From positions 62,001 through 126,000 of the forward strand of contig NZ_QAGK01000005.1 of assembly GCF_003057885.1 (NCBI RefSeq): a stretch of DNA of 64,000 bases, written 5' to 3'. The DNA comes from Oceaniglobus ichthyenteri (GTDB taxonomy: Bacteria > Pseudomonadota > Alphaproteobacteria > Rhodobacterales > Rhodobacteraceae). The notes beneath the pieces are model-generated. The model ran no database searches. It was not told where the DNA came from and saw nothing but the letters and a program-made list of their open reading frames with translations. The position numbers were made by a program, and so were the translations under genes. Of the stretch, positions 1 to 8,813 are shown one piece after another (positions within the stretch are counted from its first letter, which is position 1; each line of letters starts with the position of its first letter).

Positions 1-1
1 G

Positions 2-145
2 CGGTCGGATCAGGCCTTTACCCTCGCCTATATCGTGCGCGCGGTGTCGCCCGGTACGTTCCACCACCCTGCCGCCAGCGTCGAAGATATGTATCGCCCA
101 CGGTTTCGCTCCCGTACCGAAACCGGGCAGGTGCGGGTACAGTGA
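2..145 (+). CDS. Alpha-2-macroglobulin family protein, C-terminal fragment
   Basis: Only the last 47 residues are inside the window; the gene continues beyond the left edge. The readable tail (AYIVRAVSPGTFHHPAA, then EDMYRP and FRSRTETG before the stop) fits the extreme C-terminus of bacterial alpha-2-macroglobulin (YfhM-like) lipoproteins, which trap proteases in the periplasm. It ends 6 bp before pbpC. Pairing of a bacterial A2M with penicillin-binding protein 1C is a known arrangement, thought to link protease defence to peptidoglycan repair. The family call rests on the short tail plus this neighbour. Confidence 0.8.
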   Translation, partial: RSDQAFTLAYIVRAVSPGTFHHPAASVEDMYRPRFRSRTETGQVRVQ

Positions 146-151
146 CCCGAT

Positions 152-2188
152 ATGCGGCTTGATCGCTGGCTGTTTGCCCTTGCGGCCTGCCTGACGCTGA
201 TCGGGGCGGGGCGCGATGAGTTCGATGCCTGGGTCGATGCCACCGCCCTGCCGCCCCTTGCCATTGAAACCGCGCCCGAGGTGCGGGATCGCGATGGCGA
301 TTTGTTGCGCGCCTATCAGGTGGGCGATGGCCGCTGGCGGCTGGATGTGACGCAAGACGGGGTGGATGCGCGGTTCATCGCCATGCTGCTGGCCTATGAG
401 GATAAGCGGTTTTACCACCACGCGGGCGTTGATTTGCGCGCGGTGGTGCGGGCGGCGGTGACATCTGTGGCACAGGGGCGGCTGACCTCAGGCGCATCAA
501 CCCTGACGATGCAGGTGGCGCGATTGCTGGAAGAGGGGCCGACCGGCGAGATCAGCGGCAAACTCCGCCAGATCCGTGTCGCGCTGGCGCTGGAGCGGCG
601 GTTGAGCAAGGCGGAAATCCTGGCGCACTATCTGCACCGCGCGCCCTATGGTGGCAATGTCGAAGGGGTGCGCGCCGCCACGCTGACATGGTTTGGCAAG
701 GAACCCGCGCGCCTGACCCCGGCGCAATCGGCGCTGTTGGTGGCCCTGCCACAATCGCCCGAAACCCGCCGCCCCGATCGCCACGCCGATGCCGCGCGCA
801 CCGCCCGCGCGCGGGTTCTGGCGCGCATGGCATCCGCCGGGGTGCTTGACGCCGAAACCGCCCGCGCCGCCCTGCGCGAACCGATCCCGACCGCGCGCCG
901 CCCGTTTCCGGCCCATGCGCCGCATCTGGCCGACCGCCTGATTACCGCCAATCCCGGCGCGCGCCATATCACCACCCTGCACCGGCCCACCCAAGTGGCG
1001 ATTGAATCCCTGGCCCGGCAGGCGGTGCGCGGGCAGGAACAGCGTCTGTCGATTGCCATTGTGGTGGCCGATCATCAAACCGGCGCGGTGTTGGCCCATG
1101 TCGGATCGCCCGATTACGACAACACCCGCCGACAGGGGTTTGTGGATATGACACAGGCGCTCCGCTCGCCCGGATCGACCCTGAAACCTTTGGTTTATGC
1201 CATGGCGTTCGATCAGGGATTGGCCCATCCCGAAACCTTGATTGACGATGTGCCGATGGCCTTTGGCAGCTATGCGCCGCAAAATTTCGATGCCCAGTTT
1301 CGCGGCACCCTGCCCCTGCGCCGCGCGCTGCAATTGTCGCTGAACCTGCCGGTGGTGCAGTTGACCCAAGCGATTGGTCCCGCCCGCCTGTTGGCCGATA
1401 TGCGGCGCAGCGGTATGCGCGCCGAATTGCCCGGCGGCAAACCGGGTCTGGCGCTGGCGCTGGGTGGTGTCGGGGTCACGTTGGAAGGAATGGTGCAACT
1501 TTACGCCGCGATTGCGCGCGGCGGCAGCGGCGTTGCGCTGCATATGGTGCCGGGTCAGGGTGGGCCAACAGCAAACCTGATCGCGCCCGAGGCGGCGTGG
1601 CATGTGGGCGATATATTGGCGGATCTGGCCCCGCCGCCCGGCGCACCCCGCCGCGCGATTGCCTATAAGACCGGCACATCCTATGGCCACCGCGATACCT
1701 GGGCCTTGGGGTGGGACGGGCAGCATGTGATCGGCGTGTGGATGGGCCGCCCCGATGGCACGCCGGTGCCCGGCGCCTTTGGTGGCGATCAGGCGGCACC
1801 GGTGTTGTTTCAGGCGTTTGGCCGGGTTGCGCCCCAGCGCGTGCCATTGCCCCCCCCGCCCCCGGCCACGCTGATGGTGGCCAGTGCCGATCTGCTCGCG
1901 CCCCTGCGCCATTTCAACAACCGCGCACGGGCCTTTGCGCCCGACCCCGACGCGCCGCATATCGCCTTTCCGCCCAGCGGCGCGCGCGTATCGCTGAACG
2001 GCGGGCCATTGGTGGTAAAACTGCGCGCGGGGCGGCCACCGTTTACCATTCTGGCCGATGGCCGCCCGGTGATCCGCCGCCTCAGTGGGCGCGAGGCCTG
2101 GATCGATGCGCCGGGCACCGGGTTTGTCAGCCTGTCGGTGATTGATGGTTTGGGCCGCTCGGCGCGCACCGATGTGCGGCTGGATTAA
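152..2188 (+). CDS. pbpC: Penicillin-binding protein 1C, bifunctional glycosyltransferase/transpeptidase
   Basis: This 678-residue class A PBP polymerises and crosslinks peptidoglycan. An N-terminal membrane anchor (about residues 5-20) precedes a GT51 domain with the signature EDKRFYHHAGVD and the GASTLTMQ motif. The transpeptidase domain carries the active-site tetrad SxxK in SPGSTLKPL, SxN in SLNLPVVQ, and KTGTS. A C-terminal beta-rich region of about 90 residues fits the BiPBP_C domain typical of PBP1C. The ATG at 152 follows the A2M gene by 6 bp, so the two are probably cotranscribed. Its TAA stop shares bases with the stop of the convergent phosphoesterase gene. Confidence 0.95.
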   Translation: MRLDRWLFALAACLTLIGAGRDEFDAWVDATALPPLAIETAPEVRDRDGDLLRAYQVGDGRWRLDVTQDGVDARFIAMLLAYEDKRFYHHAGVDLRAVVRAAVTSVAQGRLTSGASTLTMQVARLLEEGPTGEISGKLRQIRVALALERRLSKAEILAHYLHRAPYGGNVEGVRAATLTWFGKEPARLTPAQSALLVALPQSPETRRPDRHADAARTARARVLARMASAGVLDAETARAALREPIPTARRPFPAHAPHLADRLITANPGARHITTLHRPTQVAIESLARQAVRGQEQRLSIAIVVADHQTGAVLAHVGSPDYDNTRRQGFVDMTQALRSPGSTLKPLVYAMAFDQGLAHPETLIDDVPMAFGSYAPQNFDAQFRGTLPLRRALQLSLNLPVVQLTQAIGPARLLADMRRSGMRAELPGGKPGLALALGGVGVTLEGMVQLYAAIARGGSGVALHMVPGQGGPTANLIAPEAAWHVGDILADLAPPPGAPRRAIAYKTGTSYGHRDTWALGWDGQHVIGVWMGRPDGTPVPGAFGGDQAAPVLFQAFGRVAPQRVPLPPPPPATLMVASADLLAPLRHFNNRARAFAPDPDAPHIAFPPSGARVSLNGGPLVVKLRAGRPPFTILADGRPVIRRLSGREAWIDAPGTGFVSLSVIDGLGRSARTDVRLD

Positions 2189-3072
2189 CCGGCAATATCA
2201 CCGCGCAACGTGACCAGAGTGATTTCCGGCGGTTGTGCGATGCGCAGCGGAACATGGGAATATCCCAGCCCCCCCGACACCACCAGATGGTTGCCGTTTT
2301 CCTCGACATGGCCATAGGCATAGCGCGCCTTGTATTCAGACGGTGTCAGCGGCCGCCAACCAAAGAAATTCGCCTGCCCGCCGTGGGTATGGCCCGACAG
2401 TTGCAACAAGGCCCGCGGATTGTTCAGGGCAAAACAATCGGGTTCATGCGCCATCAGGATCGCCGGTTCATCCCTCGGCACCATGCGAAATGCCAAATCC
2501 GGGTCATGGCGATGCGTGCGGTGTTTCCAATGTTTGTGGCCCAGTTGGCTGTCATAGCCCACAAGCCAGAATGGCGCGCTTTGATGATTCAGGCGATGCG
2601 CACTGTTCAGCAGTACCGTCAGCCCGGCGTCTTGCAAGGCATTCAAGGCGCGGCTTTGCTTGTAATCGGTGCGCTTGGCTAAATCGTCATCACGCCAGTC
2701 GTGATTGCCCAATATCGCATAGACCCCCAGGGGCGCGTGCAACTGGGCCAGAATGCCGGCGGTCTGTTCGGGGGTGGCAAACCGGCCCGGCGTGGGCAGG
2801 GCGGCGATATAATCGCCCATCAACAGCACCAGATCCACCGGCATCGCATTCACCCGCGCCACCACACGTTCAAGGTGTTCAGGCCCGTTCCAGGGCGATG
2901 TGGTGTGAATATCCGACAGCATCGCAATATGCAACGGCGGACCGGTCCAGCGGTGCGATGACACGTCGTGATGCACCACATCGGGCGCGCCCCGGCTCAC
3001 GAACAAACGCCGCCATCCCCGGCGGCGGTTTTCGTGGTCTTTCAATCCGCCGGTTGGGGGGGCTTGGGTCAT
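2185..3072 (-). CDS. Metallophosphoesterase (YkuE/YaeI-like)
   Basis: This 295-residue calcineurin-type phosphoesterase shows the full metal-binding set: SDIHTT, LMGDY, GNHDWR, AHEPD and SGHTHGGQ. Family members with this layout cleave phosphoester bonds, and some act on UDP-diacylglucosamine-type lipids; the substrate here is unknown. I start at the ATG at 3072 (MTQAPPTGG). An upstream in-frame start at 3207 would add 45 residues of low-complexity sequence lacking family character. There is no obvious signal peptide. It is convergent with pbpC, the stop codons sharing TTAA at 2185-2188, and divergent from corA. Confidence 0.85.
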   Translation of the reverse strand: MTQAPPTGGLKDHENRRRGWRRLFVSRGAPDVVHHDVSSHRWTGPPLHIAMLSDIHTTSPWNGPEHLERVVARVNAMPVDLVLLMGDYIAALPTPGRFATPEQTAGILAQLHAPLGVYAILGNHDWRDDDLAKRTDYKQSRALNALQDAGLTVLLNSAHRLNHQSAPFWLVGYDSQLGHKHWKHRTHRHDPDLAFRMVPRDEPAILMAHEPDCFALNNPRALLQLSGHTHGGQANFFGWRPLTPSEYKARYAYGHVEENGNHLVVSGGLGYSHVPLRIAQPPEITLVTLRGDIAG

Positions 3073-3317
3073 CTGTGCCTCGGGGCTGTAAAGCGTCACA
3101 TATTGCCCCTTTGACCGGTGATGCCAAGGGCGCGCGCCCGGAAAGGCGGATCTGCCGGATCGCCCGGTCGCACCGTCCGGGGCGCGCCATCCGCCACCCC
3201 TATCCATTTCAACTGGCGCACGGTGGCGGTGGTACTGGGTGGTGTTTCACGTTAGATCACACAAATCCGGGTGGCAAACGGCCCACCCATCGCCGCCATC
3301 ATATCAGAGTTCGCCCC

Positions 3318-4283
3318 ATGATCCGCACCTTTGCCTTTGCCGATGCCCGTCTGAACCCGCAGCCCGATCAGCCAACCCTGTCGCAGGACGCGACATGGAT
3401 TGATGTGTTCGATCCGTCACCAGATGAAATGGAACAGGTCGAAAAGTTTTGCGGCTTTCCCATGCCCACGCCCGACGACATGGCCGAGATCGAGATTTCA
3501 TCCCGGCTTTACGAGGAATTTGATGCGGTGTTCATGACCGCGCTGATCCCGTCGCGTACCGATACCGATGATTTGCTGATGAAACCGGTGACATTCATCC
3601 TGACCAACGGGCGGCTGATCACCATCCGGTATCATGACCCCCGGGTGTTTGCCGCCTTTATCACCCATTGCACGAAAACCAAATTCGAGGCCGCCACAGG
3701 CGAAGGTGTGATGTTGCAGATGCTGGATATTGTAGTGGATCGTCTGGCCGATATTCTGGAACGCGCGGGCCACGAACTGGACCGGATTTCATCCGATGTT
3801 TTCGCCCGCAAAGAGACACGATCAAAGGCAGACACCGATTACAAGGCCACCCTTGAATCGATCGGGCGCAAGGGCAATTTCACGTCGAATCTGCGCGACA
3901 GCCTGATGACGCTGAGCCGTCTTGTCACGTTTCTTGAGCCCCGGATCGATCGCGACACCGCCCGCCAATCCGAGATTCTGAAAACCCTCAGTCAGGATAT
4001 CAGATCGCTGTTGGATCACTGCGGGTTTGTATCGCAAAAGGTGACGTTCCTTCTGGATGCGACACTGGGTCTGATCGGCATCGAACAAAACGGCATCATC
4101 AAGATTTTCTCGGTCGCGGCGGTGATCTTTTTGCCGCCAACCGTGGTGGCATCCATTTATGGAATGAACTTTGAAATCATGCCGGAACTGGCATTTCCCT
4201 ATGGCTATCCGATGGCATTGGGGCTGATGTTGATGTCGTCAATCGTGCCGTACCTGTTTTTCAAACGGCGCGGCTGGCTTTAA
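3318..4283 (+). CDS. corA: CorA-family divalent cation (Mg2+) transporter
   Basis: This 321-residue protein has an acidic cytoplasmic N-terminal domain, a long helical stalk (about residues 130-250) and two C-terminal transmembrane helices. The signature YGMNFE sits at the end of the first helix, as expected for the CorA pore, and the C-terminus is short and basic (FKRRGWL). The family forms pentameric Mg2+/Co2+/Ni2+ channels in the inner membrane. The ATG at 3318 is chosen because the MIRTFAFAD start matches CorA N-termini; the open frame upstream is non-coding in character. It is convergent with the next gene, with stops overlapping at 4280-4283. Confidence 0.92.
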   Translation: MIRTFAFADARLNPQPDQPTLSQDATWIDVFDPSPDEMEQVEKFCGFPMPTPDDMAEIEISSRLYEEFDAVFMTALIPSRTDTDDLLMKPVTFILTNGRLITIRYHDPRVFAAFITHCTKTKFEAATGEGVMLQMLDIVVDRLADILERAGHELDRISSDVFARKETRSKADTDYKATLESIGRKGNFTSNLRDSLMTLSRLVTFLEPRIDRDTARQSEILKTLSQDIRSLLDHCGFVSQKVTFLLDATLGLIGIEQNGIIKIFSVAAVIFLPPTVVASIYGMNFEIMPELAFPYGYPMALGLMLMSSIVPYLFFKRRGWL

Positions 4284-5017
4284 ACCATCCGGATCACGCT
4301 TTTGTCGATGCTCAACATATATCCGCGCCGGGCGATGTTTTTCACCAACAGCGCGCTGACCAGTTGATTGCCCAACGTATCGCGCAACCGCTTGATCCGC
4401 ACCGCGCCCGCCGCCTCGTCGCAATCGGCGGCGTTGCGCCCTGATATCACCGCCTCAAGCTCGGCACCCGACAGCACATCGTCGTCCATCCGCGCCTCGG
4501 CCAGAACCGACAGGGTTTCAATCGCCGCCTCGGTCAGTTTGAATTCCATGTTGTTCAGGTAAACCACCCGTTCATCGCGCGAAATCAACAGTGATGACAC
4601 CTGAATGCCCGCACGCTCAATTTCGCCCATGCGCCGGTTCAACCCGATGATCGTGAGCAGAAAAATCAACGACGCCAGCAAAAGCGCCGTGGCAAACACC
4701 AGCAATACGAAAATCACCACCCGATAACTGCTGAGCACCCCAGAAAATGCCGTGCCCGATTGCGCCAGGATTTCCAGCAGTTTGATATCGCCCGCGCCGG
4801 TCAGTGCATCGTTTTCAACAAAGATCTGTTCAACCTTCGCGTTGAATGCATTGGCATCGGGCAGGTTCACAAACAGCAATATCGCCGCCACCAGCAATAT
4901 CGCCACGATGGCGGCAATGCCAAATCCGACAATGCGCGTGGCCGAACGCCGCGTATCAGTAGCGGAGGAAGTAGGCACCAGCACTGTCTTTCCTTTCCCC
5001 AAGGCCCGCATCGTCAA
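4280..5017 (-). CDS. Membrane-anchored winged-helix DNA-binding protein
   Basis: This 245-residue protein has two predicted transmembrane helices (about residues 30-51 and 99-124) enclosing a roughly 48-residue periplasmic loop. A cytoplasmic C-terminal segment of about 100 residues reads like an OmpR/CadC-type winged helix (LTEAAIETLSVLAEA, then RIKRLRDTLGNQLV and ARRGYMLS). This is the topology of a one-component membrane signal transducer, but the signal and targets are unknown. The ATG at 5017 makes it overlap the upstream secreted-protein gene by 62 bp. A GTG at 4984, preceded by GGAAAGGAAAGACA, is a better-spaced alternative start and trims only 11 residues. Confidence 0.7.
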   Translation of the reverse strand: MTMRALGKGKTVLVPTSSATDTRRSATRIVGFGIAAIVAILLVAAILLFVNLPDANAFNAKVEQIFVENDALTGAGDIKLLEILAQSGTAFSGVLSSYRVVIFVLLVFATALLLASLIFLLTIIGLNRRMGEIERAGIQVSSLLISRDERVVYLNNMEFKLTEAAIETLSVLAEARMDDDVLSGAELEAVISGRNAADCDEAAGAVRIKRLRDTLGNQLVSALLVKNIARRGYMLSIDKSVIRMV

Positions 5018-5249
5018 ACACTGACAGCACGGTCAACAATTGCCAACCATCCACCGCGATCCGCCGTTCAATCAGGGGGCGGGCGGCCTGGAGCGAACAG
5101 GCCCGGTCGGGCAATTGCACAACCCCGTAATGCAGGCGCAGGGGGTTATCGGTTTTCGCCTTGTAATCGGCGTAACAGGCGGCATTGGCGACCAACGCGG
5201 TGCCAATCAGCGACAGGGCAAAAACAATGGGGGCAATCAGGCGGCGCAT
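4956..5249 (-). CDS. Small secreted protein of unknown function
   Basis: This 97-residue protein begins with a clear signal peptide (MRRLIAPIVFALSLIGTALV, cleavage near ANA-A). The mature part contains ACYADYKAK, LRLHYGV and a C-terminal DSAGAYFLRY; I recall similar small periplasmic proteins in Rhodobacterales but no assigned function. Start chosen at 5249; the reading frame runs open to 5309 but the signal peptide begins at MRRLIAP. Its 3' end overlaps the start of the membrane-anchored winged-helix gene, so the two are likely cotranscribed and may be functionally linked. Two cysteines remain in the mature form. Confidence 0.72.
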   Translation of the reverse strand: MRRLIAPIVFALSLIGTALVANAACYADYKAKTDNPLRLHYGVVQLPDRACSLQAARPLIERRIAVDGWQLLTVLSVFDDAGLGERKDSAGAYFLRY

Positions 5250-5454
5250 GGGGGGCTCCGGATGCTGGGGTTTGACGGGCAGAATGGGTCGGGTGCGCCA
5301 GATATTCAATAACCAACGGGGTTTGCCCCACCGCTATCCCATAACAACGGGGCGTTATTGCCTGGCAGGGCCGCCCTGCCCGAGGCTGTGGATATGCCAG
5401 ATTGCGCCTCTTGCTGCTGGTGTCTTGCGAACCCAACCAGAAAGGAAATTCATC

Positions 5455-5865
5455 ATGACCCGTCGATTGATCGCTGCTGTTGTTTCTGTCGGTATTGCCC
5501 TTGGCACCTTGGCGCCTGCCCCTGCGCAAGCTGGAAATCGGGATCTGGAAAAACTGCTGGGGGGTATTGCGACGGTCGTGATCCTGGGCGCGACCTATGA
5601 TCATTTTCGCGACAAGCGAAAGCGGCGCAAACAGACCCATGCCGAACGGCCGCGCAATCACAAGATCGTGCCATCGCAATGCCTGCGCATTCTGCAAACC
5701 CGCAACGGCACCCGGCGCATTTTCACCAATCGGTGTTTGCAACGCAACATGACCAACGTGCATCGCCTGCCACAAGAATGCTGGGTGCGGGTGCGCACCG
5801 ATGAAGGACCGCGCCAAGGCTACGGTGCGCGTTGTCTGAACAAACGCGGCTGGCAGCACGGCTAA
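5455..5865 (+). CDS. Secreted basic protein, function unknown
   Basis: This 136-residue protein has a signal peptide (MTRRLIAAVVSVGIALGTLA, cleavage after APAQA). A hydrophobic stretch LEKLLGGIATVVILGAT follows, then a strongly basic segment DKRKRRKQTH. The C-terminal half has four regularly spaced cysteines (SQCLRIL, NRCLQRN, QECWVRV, ARCLNKR), suggesting two disulfides in the periplasm. The ATG at 5455 is preceded by AAAGGAAATTCATC, a good ribosome binding site. I do not recognise a characterised family. Confidence 0.75.
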   Translation: MTRRLIAAVVSVGIALGTLAPAPAQAGNRDLEKLLGGIATVVILGATYDHFRDKRKRRKQTHAERPRNHKIVPSQCLRILQTRNGTRRIFTNRCLQRNMTNVHRLPQECWVRVRTDEGPRQGYGARCLNKRGWQHG

Positions 5866-6027
5866 CCCCGAGATACCGCGCGGCGGTCCTTATCCGCACA
5901 TCTCCAGACTGTCGCGCGGGGTGGGGCAGGTGGCACAGCGCCGCCTGCCCGTTTATTGCCAAAACCGATGGCACGCGCGGGGCGGATCAGGCATACCTTG
6001 GCCAAGTCAGCGAAAGGAAGCCGTGCC

Positions 6028-6816
6028 ATGTCATTCACCCTTGCCACCTGGAACATCAATTCGGTCCGTCTGCGCGAAGGGCTGGTCGCGCGGTTGATGA
6101 CCGAAGAAGCGCCCGATGTGCTGTGCCTGCAGGAATGCAAAAGCCCGGTCGATAAAATCCCGCTCAGCGCGTTTCAGGCGCTGGGATACAATTACATGGT
6201 GGCGCGTGGGCAAAAGGGATATAATGGCGTCGCGATCCTGTCAAAGCTCCCGATGGAAGAGGTCGGCGCGCTGGATCATGCCCAGTTGGGCCATGCCCGC
6301 CACATCGCCGGACGGTTGGAAAACGGCGTGATCGTGCATAATTTCTATGTGCCGGCGGGGGGTGACAAACCCGACCGTGAAATTAACGAAAAATTCGGCC
6401 AAAAGCTCGATTATCTCACCGATATGCGCGATGCGTTTCGCACCGAAGCCCCGGAAAAGGCGATTCTGGTGGGCGATCTGAACATCGCACCGCGCGAAGA
6501 TGATGTGTGGAACCACAAGCAATTGCTTAAAATCGTATCCCATACCCCGATTGAGGTGGATCATCTGGCCGCCGTGCAAGAGGCCGGTAAATGGGTGGAT
6601 GTAACCCGCGCCGATATTCCCGAAGGGCAGCTTTATTCCTGGTGGTCGTACCGATCGCCAAACTGGGATGCCGCCGACAAGGGCCGCCGCCTCGATCACA
6701 TCTGGGCCACCCCCGATATCGCAAATGCCGCCCACGGATCGCGCATCTTGCGCCCGGTGCGCGGCTGGGAACAGCCCAGCGACCATGCACCGGTTTTTGC
6801 CACATTCGATCTGTAA
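6028..6816 (+). CDS. xthA: Exodeoxyribonuclease III / AP endonuclease
   Basis: This 262-residue enzyme of the exonuclease III branch cuts DNA at abasic sites and trims 3' ends during base excision repair. Motifs are in order: WNINSVRLR, LQECK (metal-binding Glu), GDLNIAPREDDVWN, RRLDHIWATP and the terminal SDHAPV with the catalytic Asp-His. The start at 6028 (MSFTLATWNIN) follows GAAAGGAAGCC and gives the usual family length. It stands alone between a secreted-protein gene and the thioredoxin gene. Confidence 0.95.
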   Translation: MSFTLATWNINSVRLREGLVARLMTEEAPDVLCLQECKSPVDKIPLSAFQALGYNYMVARGQKGYNGVAILSKLPMEEVGALDHAQLGHARHIAGRLENGVIVHNFYVPAGGDKPDREINEKFGQKLDYLTDMRDAFRTEAPEKAILVGDLNIAPREDDVWNHKQLLKIVSHTPIEVDHLAAVQEAGKWVDVTRADIPEGQLYSWWSYRSPNWDAADKGRRLDHIWATPDIANAAHGSRILRPVRGWEQPSDHAPVFATFDL

Positions 6817-6929
6817 AACCGGCCCGCCACCGGCCCGCAGATGGCAAAACCATTGGCCCGACCTTGCAACGGCGCGCCCTTTACGCCATCTAATCTTGCG
6901 AAACGCATCTTCAGCCAAGGACCGCCACC

Positions 6930-7850
6930 ATGTTGGAATTCGGCCAAACGCCCGCCGCCCCCGCCGCCAGTGATCTGATCAAGGACAGCACCGAGGCCAC
7001 ATTCATGGCCGATGTCGTCGACGCCAGCCAGACGGTACCGATCATCGTTGATTTCTGGGCGCCCTGGTGTGGCCCCTGTAAAACCCTGGGGCCAATGCTT
7101 GAGGCTGCGGTGACCGCCGCCAAGGGCGCGGTGAAGATGGTAAAGGTGAACGTGGACGAGGCGCAACAGATCGCCGCGCAATTGCGGGTGCAATCCATTC
7201 CTACGGTTTATGCCTTTTACAAGGGTCAGCCCGTCGATGCGTTTCAGGGCGCACAGCCGCAATCGGAAATTCAGGCGTTTGTTGACAGGGTAATTGCCGC
7301 AGGTGGCGGGCAAGTGCCCGACGATGGCCTGGGCGAAGCATTGGAAGCCGCCGAGGCCATGTTGGCCGAGGGTGCCGCCGCCGATGCCGCGCAAACCTTT
7401 GCCGCGATTCTGGGCGAAGACCCGAAAAACGCCGCCGCTTATGGTGGCATGGTGCGCGCCCATATCGCCATGGGCGAACTGGATCAGGCCGAAGCGATTT
7501 TGAACGGCGCCGATGCCGATATCAGCCACGCGCCCGAACTTGAGGCGGCCCATGCCCAGTTGCAACTGGCACGGCAGGCGGCAAATGCCGGGCCGGTCGA
7601 TGAATTGCGCGCCACGATCGAGGCAAACCCGGACGATCATCAGGCCCGGTTCGATCTGGCCACAGCACTCCATGCAAAAAACGACACCCAAGGCGCGGTC
7701 GATGAATTGCTGGAACTGTTCCGCCGCGACCGGGACTGGAACGATGGCGCGGCAAAAACCCAGCTTTTCACGATTTTCGACGCGCTTCCGGCGAAAGACC
7801 CGGTGGTTTTGAGTGGGCGCAGAAAACTCTCATCAATGATATTTGCCTGA
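6930..7850 (+). CDS. CnoX/YbbN-type thioredoxin with TPR-like C-terminal domain
   Basis: The 306-residue protein has an N-terminal thioredoxin domain (about 20-125) with an intact WCGPCK active site and the cis-Pro loop SIPTVYAFY. A C-terminal helical domain of TPR character follows (LEAAEAMLAEGAAADAAQTF, LDQAEAILNG). This architecture matches YbbN/CnoX, a chaperone-redoxin that protects proteins from over-oxidation and hands them to GroEL. Unlike E. coli CnoX, both redox cysteines are present, as is common in alphaproteobacteria. AAGGA lies 8 bp before the ATG. The next gene starts 27 bp downstream, suggesting an operon. Confidence 0.92.
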   Translation: MLEFGQTPAAPAASDLIKDSTEATFMADVVDASQTVPIIVDFWAPWCGPCKTLGPMLEAAVTAAKGAVKMVKVNVDEAQQIAAQLRVQSIPTVYAFYKGQPVDAFQGAQPQSEIQAFVDRVIAAGGGQVPDDGLGEALEAAEAMLAEGAAADAAQTFAAILGEDPKNAAAYGGMVRAHIAMGELDQAEAILNGADADISHAPELEAAHAQLQLARQAANAGPVDELRATIEANPDDHQARFDLATALHAKNDTQGAVDELLELFRRDRDWNDGAAKTQLFTIFDALPAKDPVVLSGRRKLSSMIFA

Positions 7851-7877
7851 CGCCTTTTGCGGCCTATCTGGTCTGTC

Positions 7878-8522
7878 ATGTTTCCAATCAAAGATCTTCC
7901 CGCCACATTGCCTGTCTTTCCGTTGCCCGGTGCATTGCTTTTGCCCCGGGCGCGGTTGCCACTGCATATTTTTGAACCCCGCTATCTGGCCATGGTCGAG
8001 GATGTTTTGAAAACACCTCACCGGCTGATCGGAATGGTCCAGCCGCGCGATGTGCCGGGGTCTGACACGACCCGCCTGCATGCTATCGGCTGTGCCGGGC
8101 GGATCACCGGATTTTCCGAAACCGAAGACGGGCGATACATGATCACCCTCGCCGGGATTTCCCGGTTTCGGATCACCCGCACCGCAGAAGGGTTTGAACC
8201 CTATACCAAATGCGATGTGTCATGGGATGGGTTTTCCCGCGATCTTGGGCCGACCGAAAAAGACGCAGGGTTGGACCGTGATCGGTTTCTTGATCTGTTG
8301 GGTCGGTTTTTTGACGCCGAAGAGCTGAAAACCGACTGGGACTCGCTCAACGATGCCGAAGATGAATTGCTGATCAATTCGCTGTCGATGCTGTGCCCGT
8401 TCGAACCCGAAGATCGCCAGGCCCTGCTTGAGGCGCCATCGCTGACCACCCGGCGTGAAACCCTGGTCACGCTGATCGAATTCGCCCTGCGCCGGGGCGA
8501 CGGCGAGGATATCATGCAATGA
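7878..8522 (+). CDS. Lon substrate-binding (LON) domain protein
   Basis: The 214-residue protein has the start [20 protein letters not shown], then [12 protein letters not shown], which is the hallmark of the isolated LON/PUA-like domain found in Lon N-termini and in stand-alone bacterial proteins. There is no AAA+ or protease domain. The function is unknown; a role in substrate recognition is usually assumed. The ATG at 7878 (MFPIKDL) is preferred over an in-frame start 21 bp upstream because homologous sequence begins there. Its last 4 bp (ATGA) overlap the start of the Trm112-like gene, so the two are translationally coupled. Confidence 0.88.
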   Translation: MFPIKDLPATLPVFPLPGALLLPRARLPLHIFEPRYLAMVEDVLKTPHRLIGMVQPRDVPGSDTTRLHAIGCAGRITGFSETEDGRYMITLAGISRFRITRTAEGFEPYTKCDVSWDGFSRDLGPTEKDAGLDRDRFLDLLGRFFDAEELKTDWDSLNDAEDELLINSLSMLCPFEPEDRQALLEAPSLTTRRETLVTLIEFALRRGDGEDIMQ

Positions 8523-8701
8523 CCGACCACCCCCCCTATGACCGCCACATGCTTGAGGCACTGGTATGCCCGCAAACCCGCGCACCGCTCAGTTTTGATG
8601 CCCAGCGGATGGAATTGATCAGCAAGGCGGCGCATCTGGCCTATCCGATCCGCAACGGCATTCCTGTCATGCTGATCGACGAGGCGCGCGCGCTGGAGTG
8701 A
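8519..8701 (+). CDS. Trm112-family small protein (YcaR-like)
   Basis: This 60-residue protein matches the Trm112/UPF0434 family: [13 protein letters not shown], then [17 protein letters not shown]. The classic family zinc ribbon has four cysteines; here only one is visible (VCPQTRAP), so zinc binding is probably lost, a frequent variation in alphaproteobacteria. In eukaryotes Trm112 activates methyltransferases; bacterial roles are poorly known. It is coupled to the LON-domain gene by an ATGA overlap. Confidence 0.85.
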   Translation: MTDHPPYDRHMLEALVCPQTRAPLSFDAQRMELISKAAHLAYPIRNGIPVMLIDEARALE

Positions 8702-8813
8702 TCCGCGCAGCGGCCAAAGGCCAAGTGCTTTATCCCATGCCTGTGTGATTGCAACAGGGCGCGTTTTCGTGTCTATGGCGAACGAATGTTTCATCGCTCA
8801 AGGAGCCAGCCCG

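Noticed and set aside
497-1960. Long antisense open frame opposite pbpC
   Set aside because: It is a by-product of G+C-rich codon use in pbpC, which has a full set of active-site motifs; the antisense product has no family features.
2235-3317. N-terminal extension of corA by about 360 codons
   Set aside because: The extension runs antisense through the phosphoesterase gene and is not CorA-like; the MIRTFAFAD start is used.
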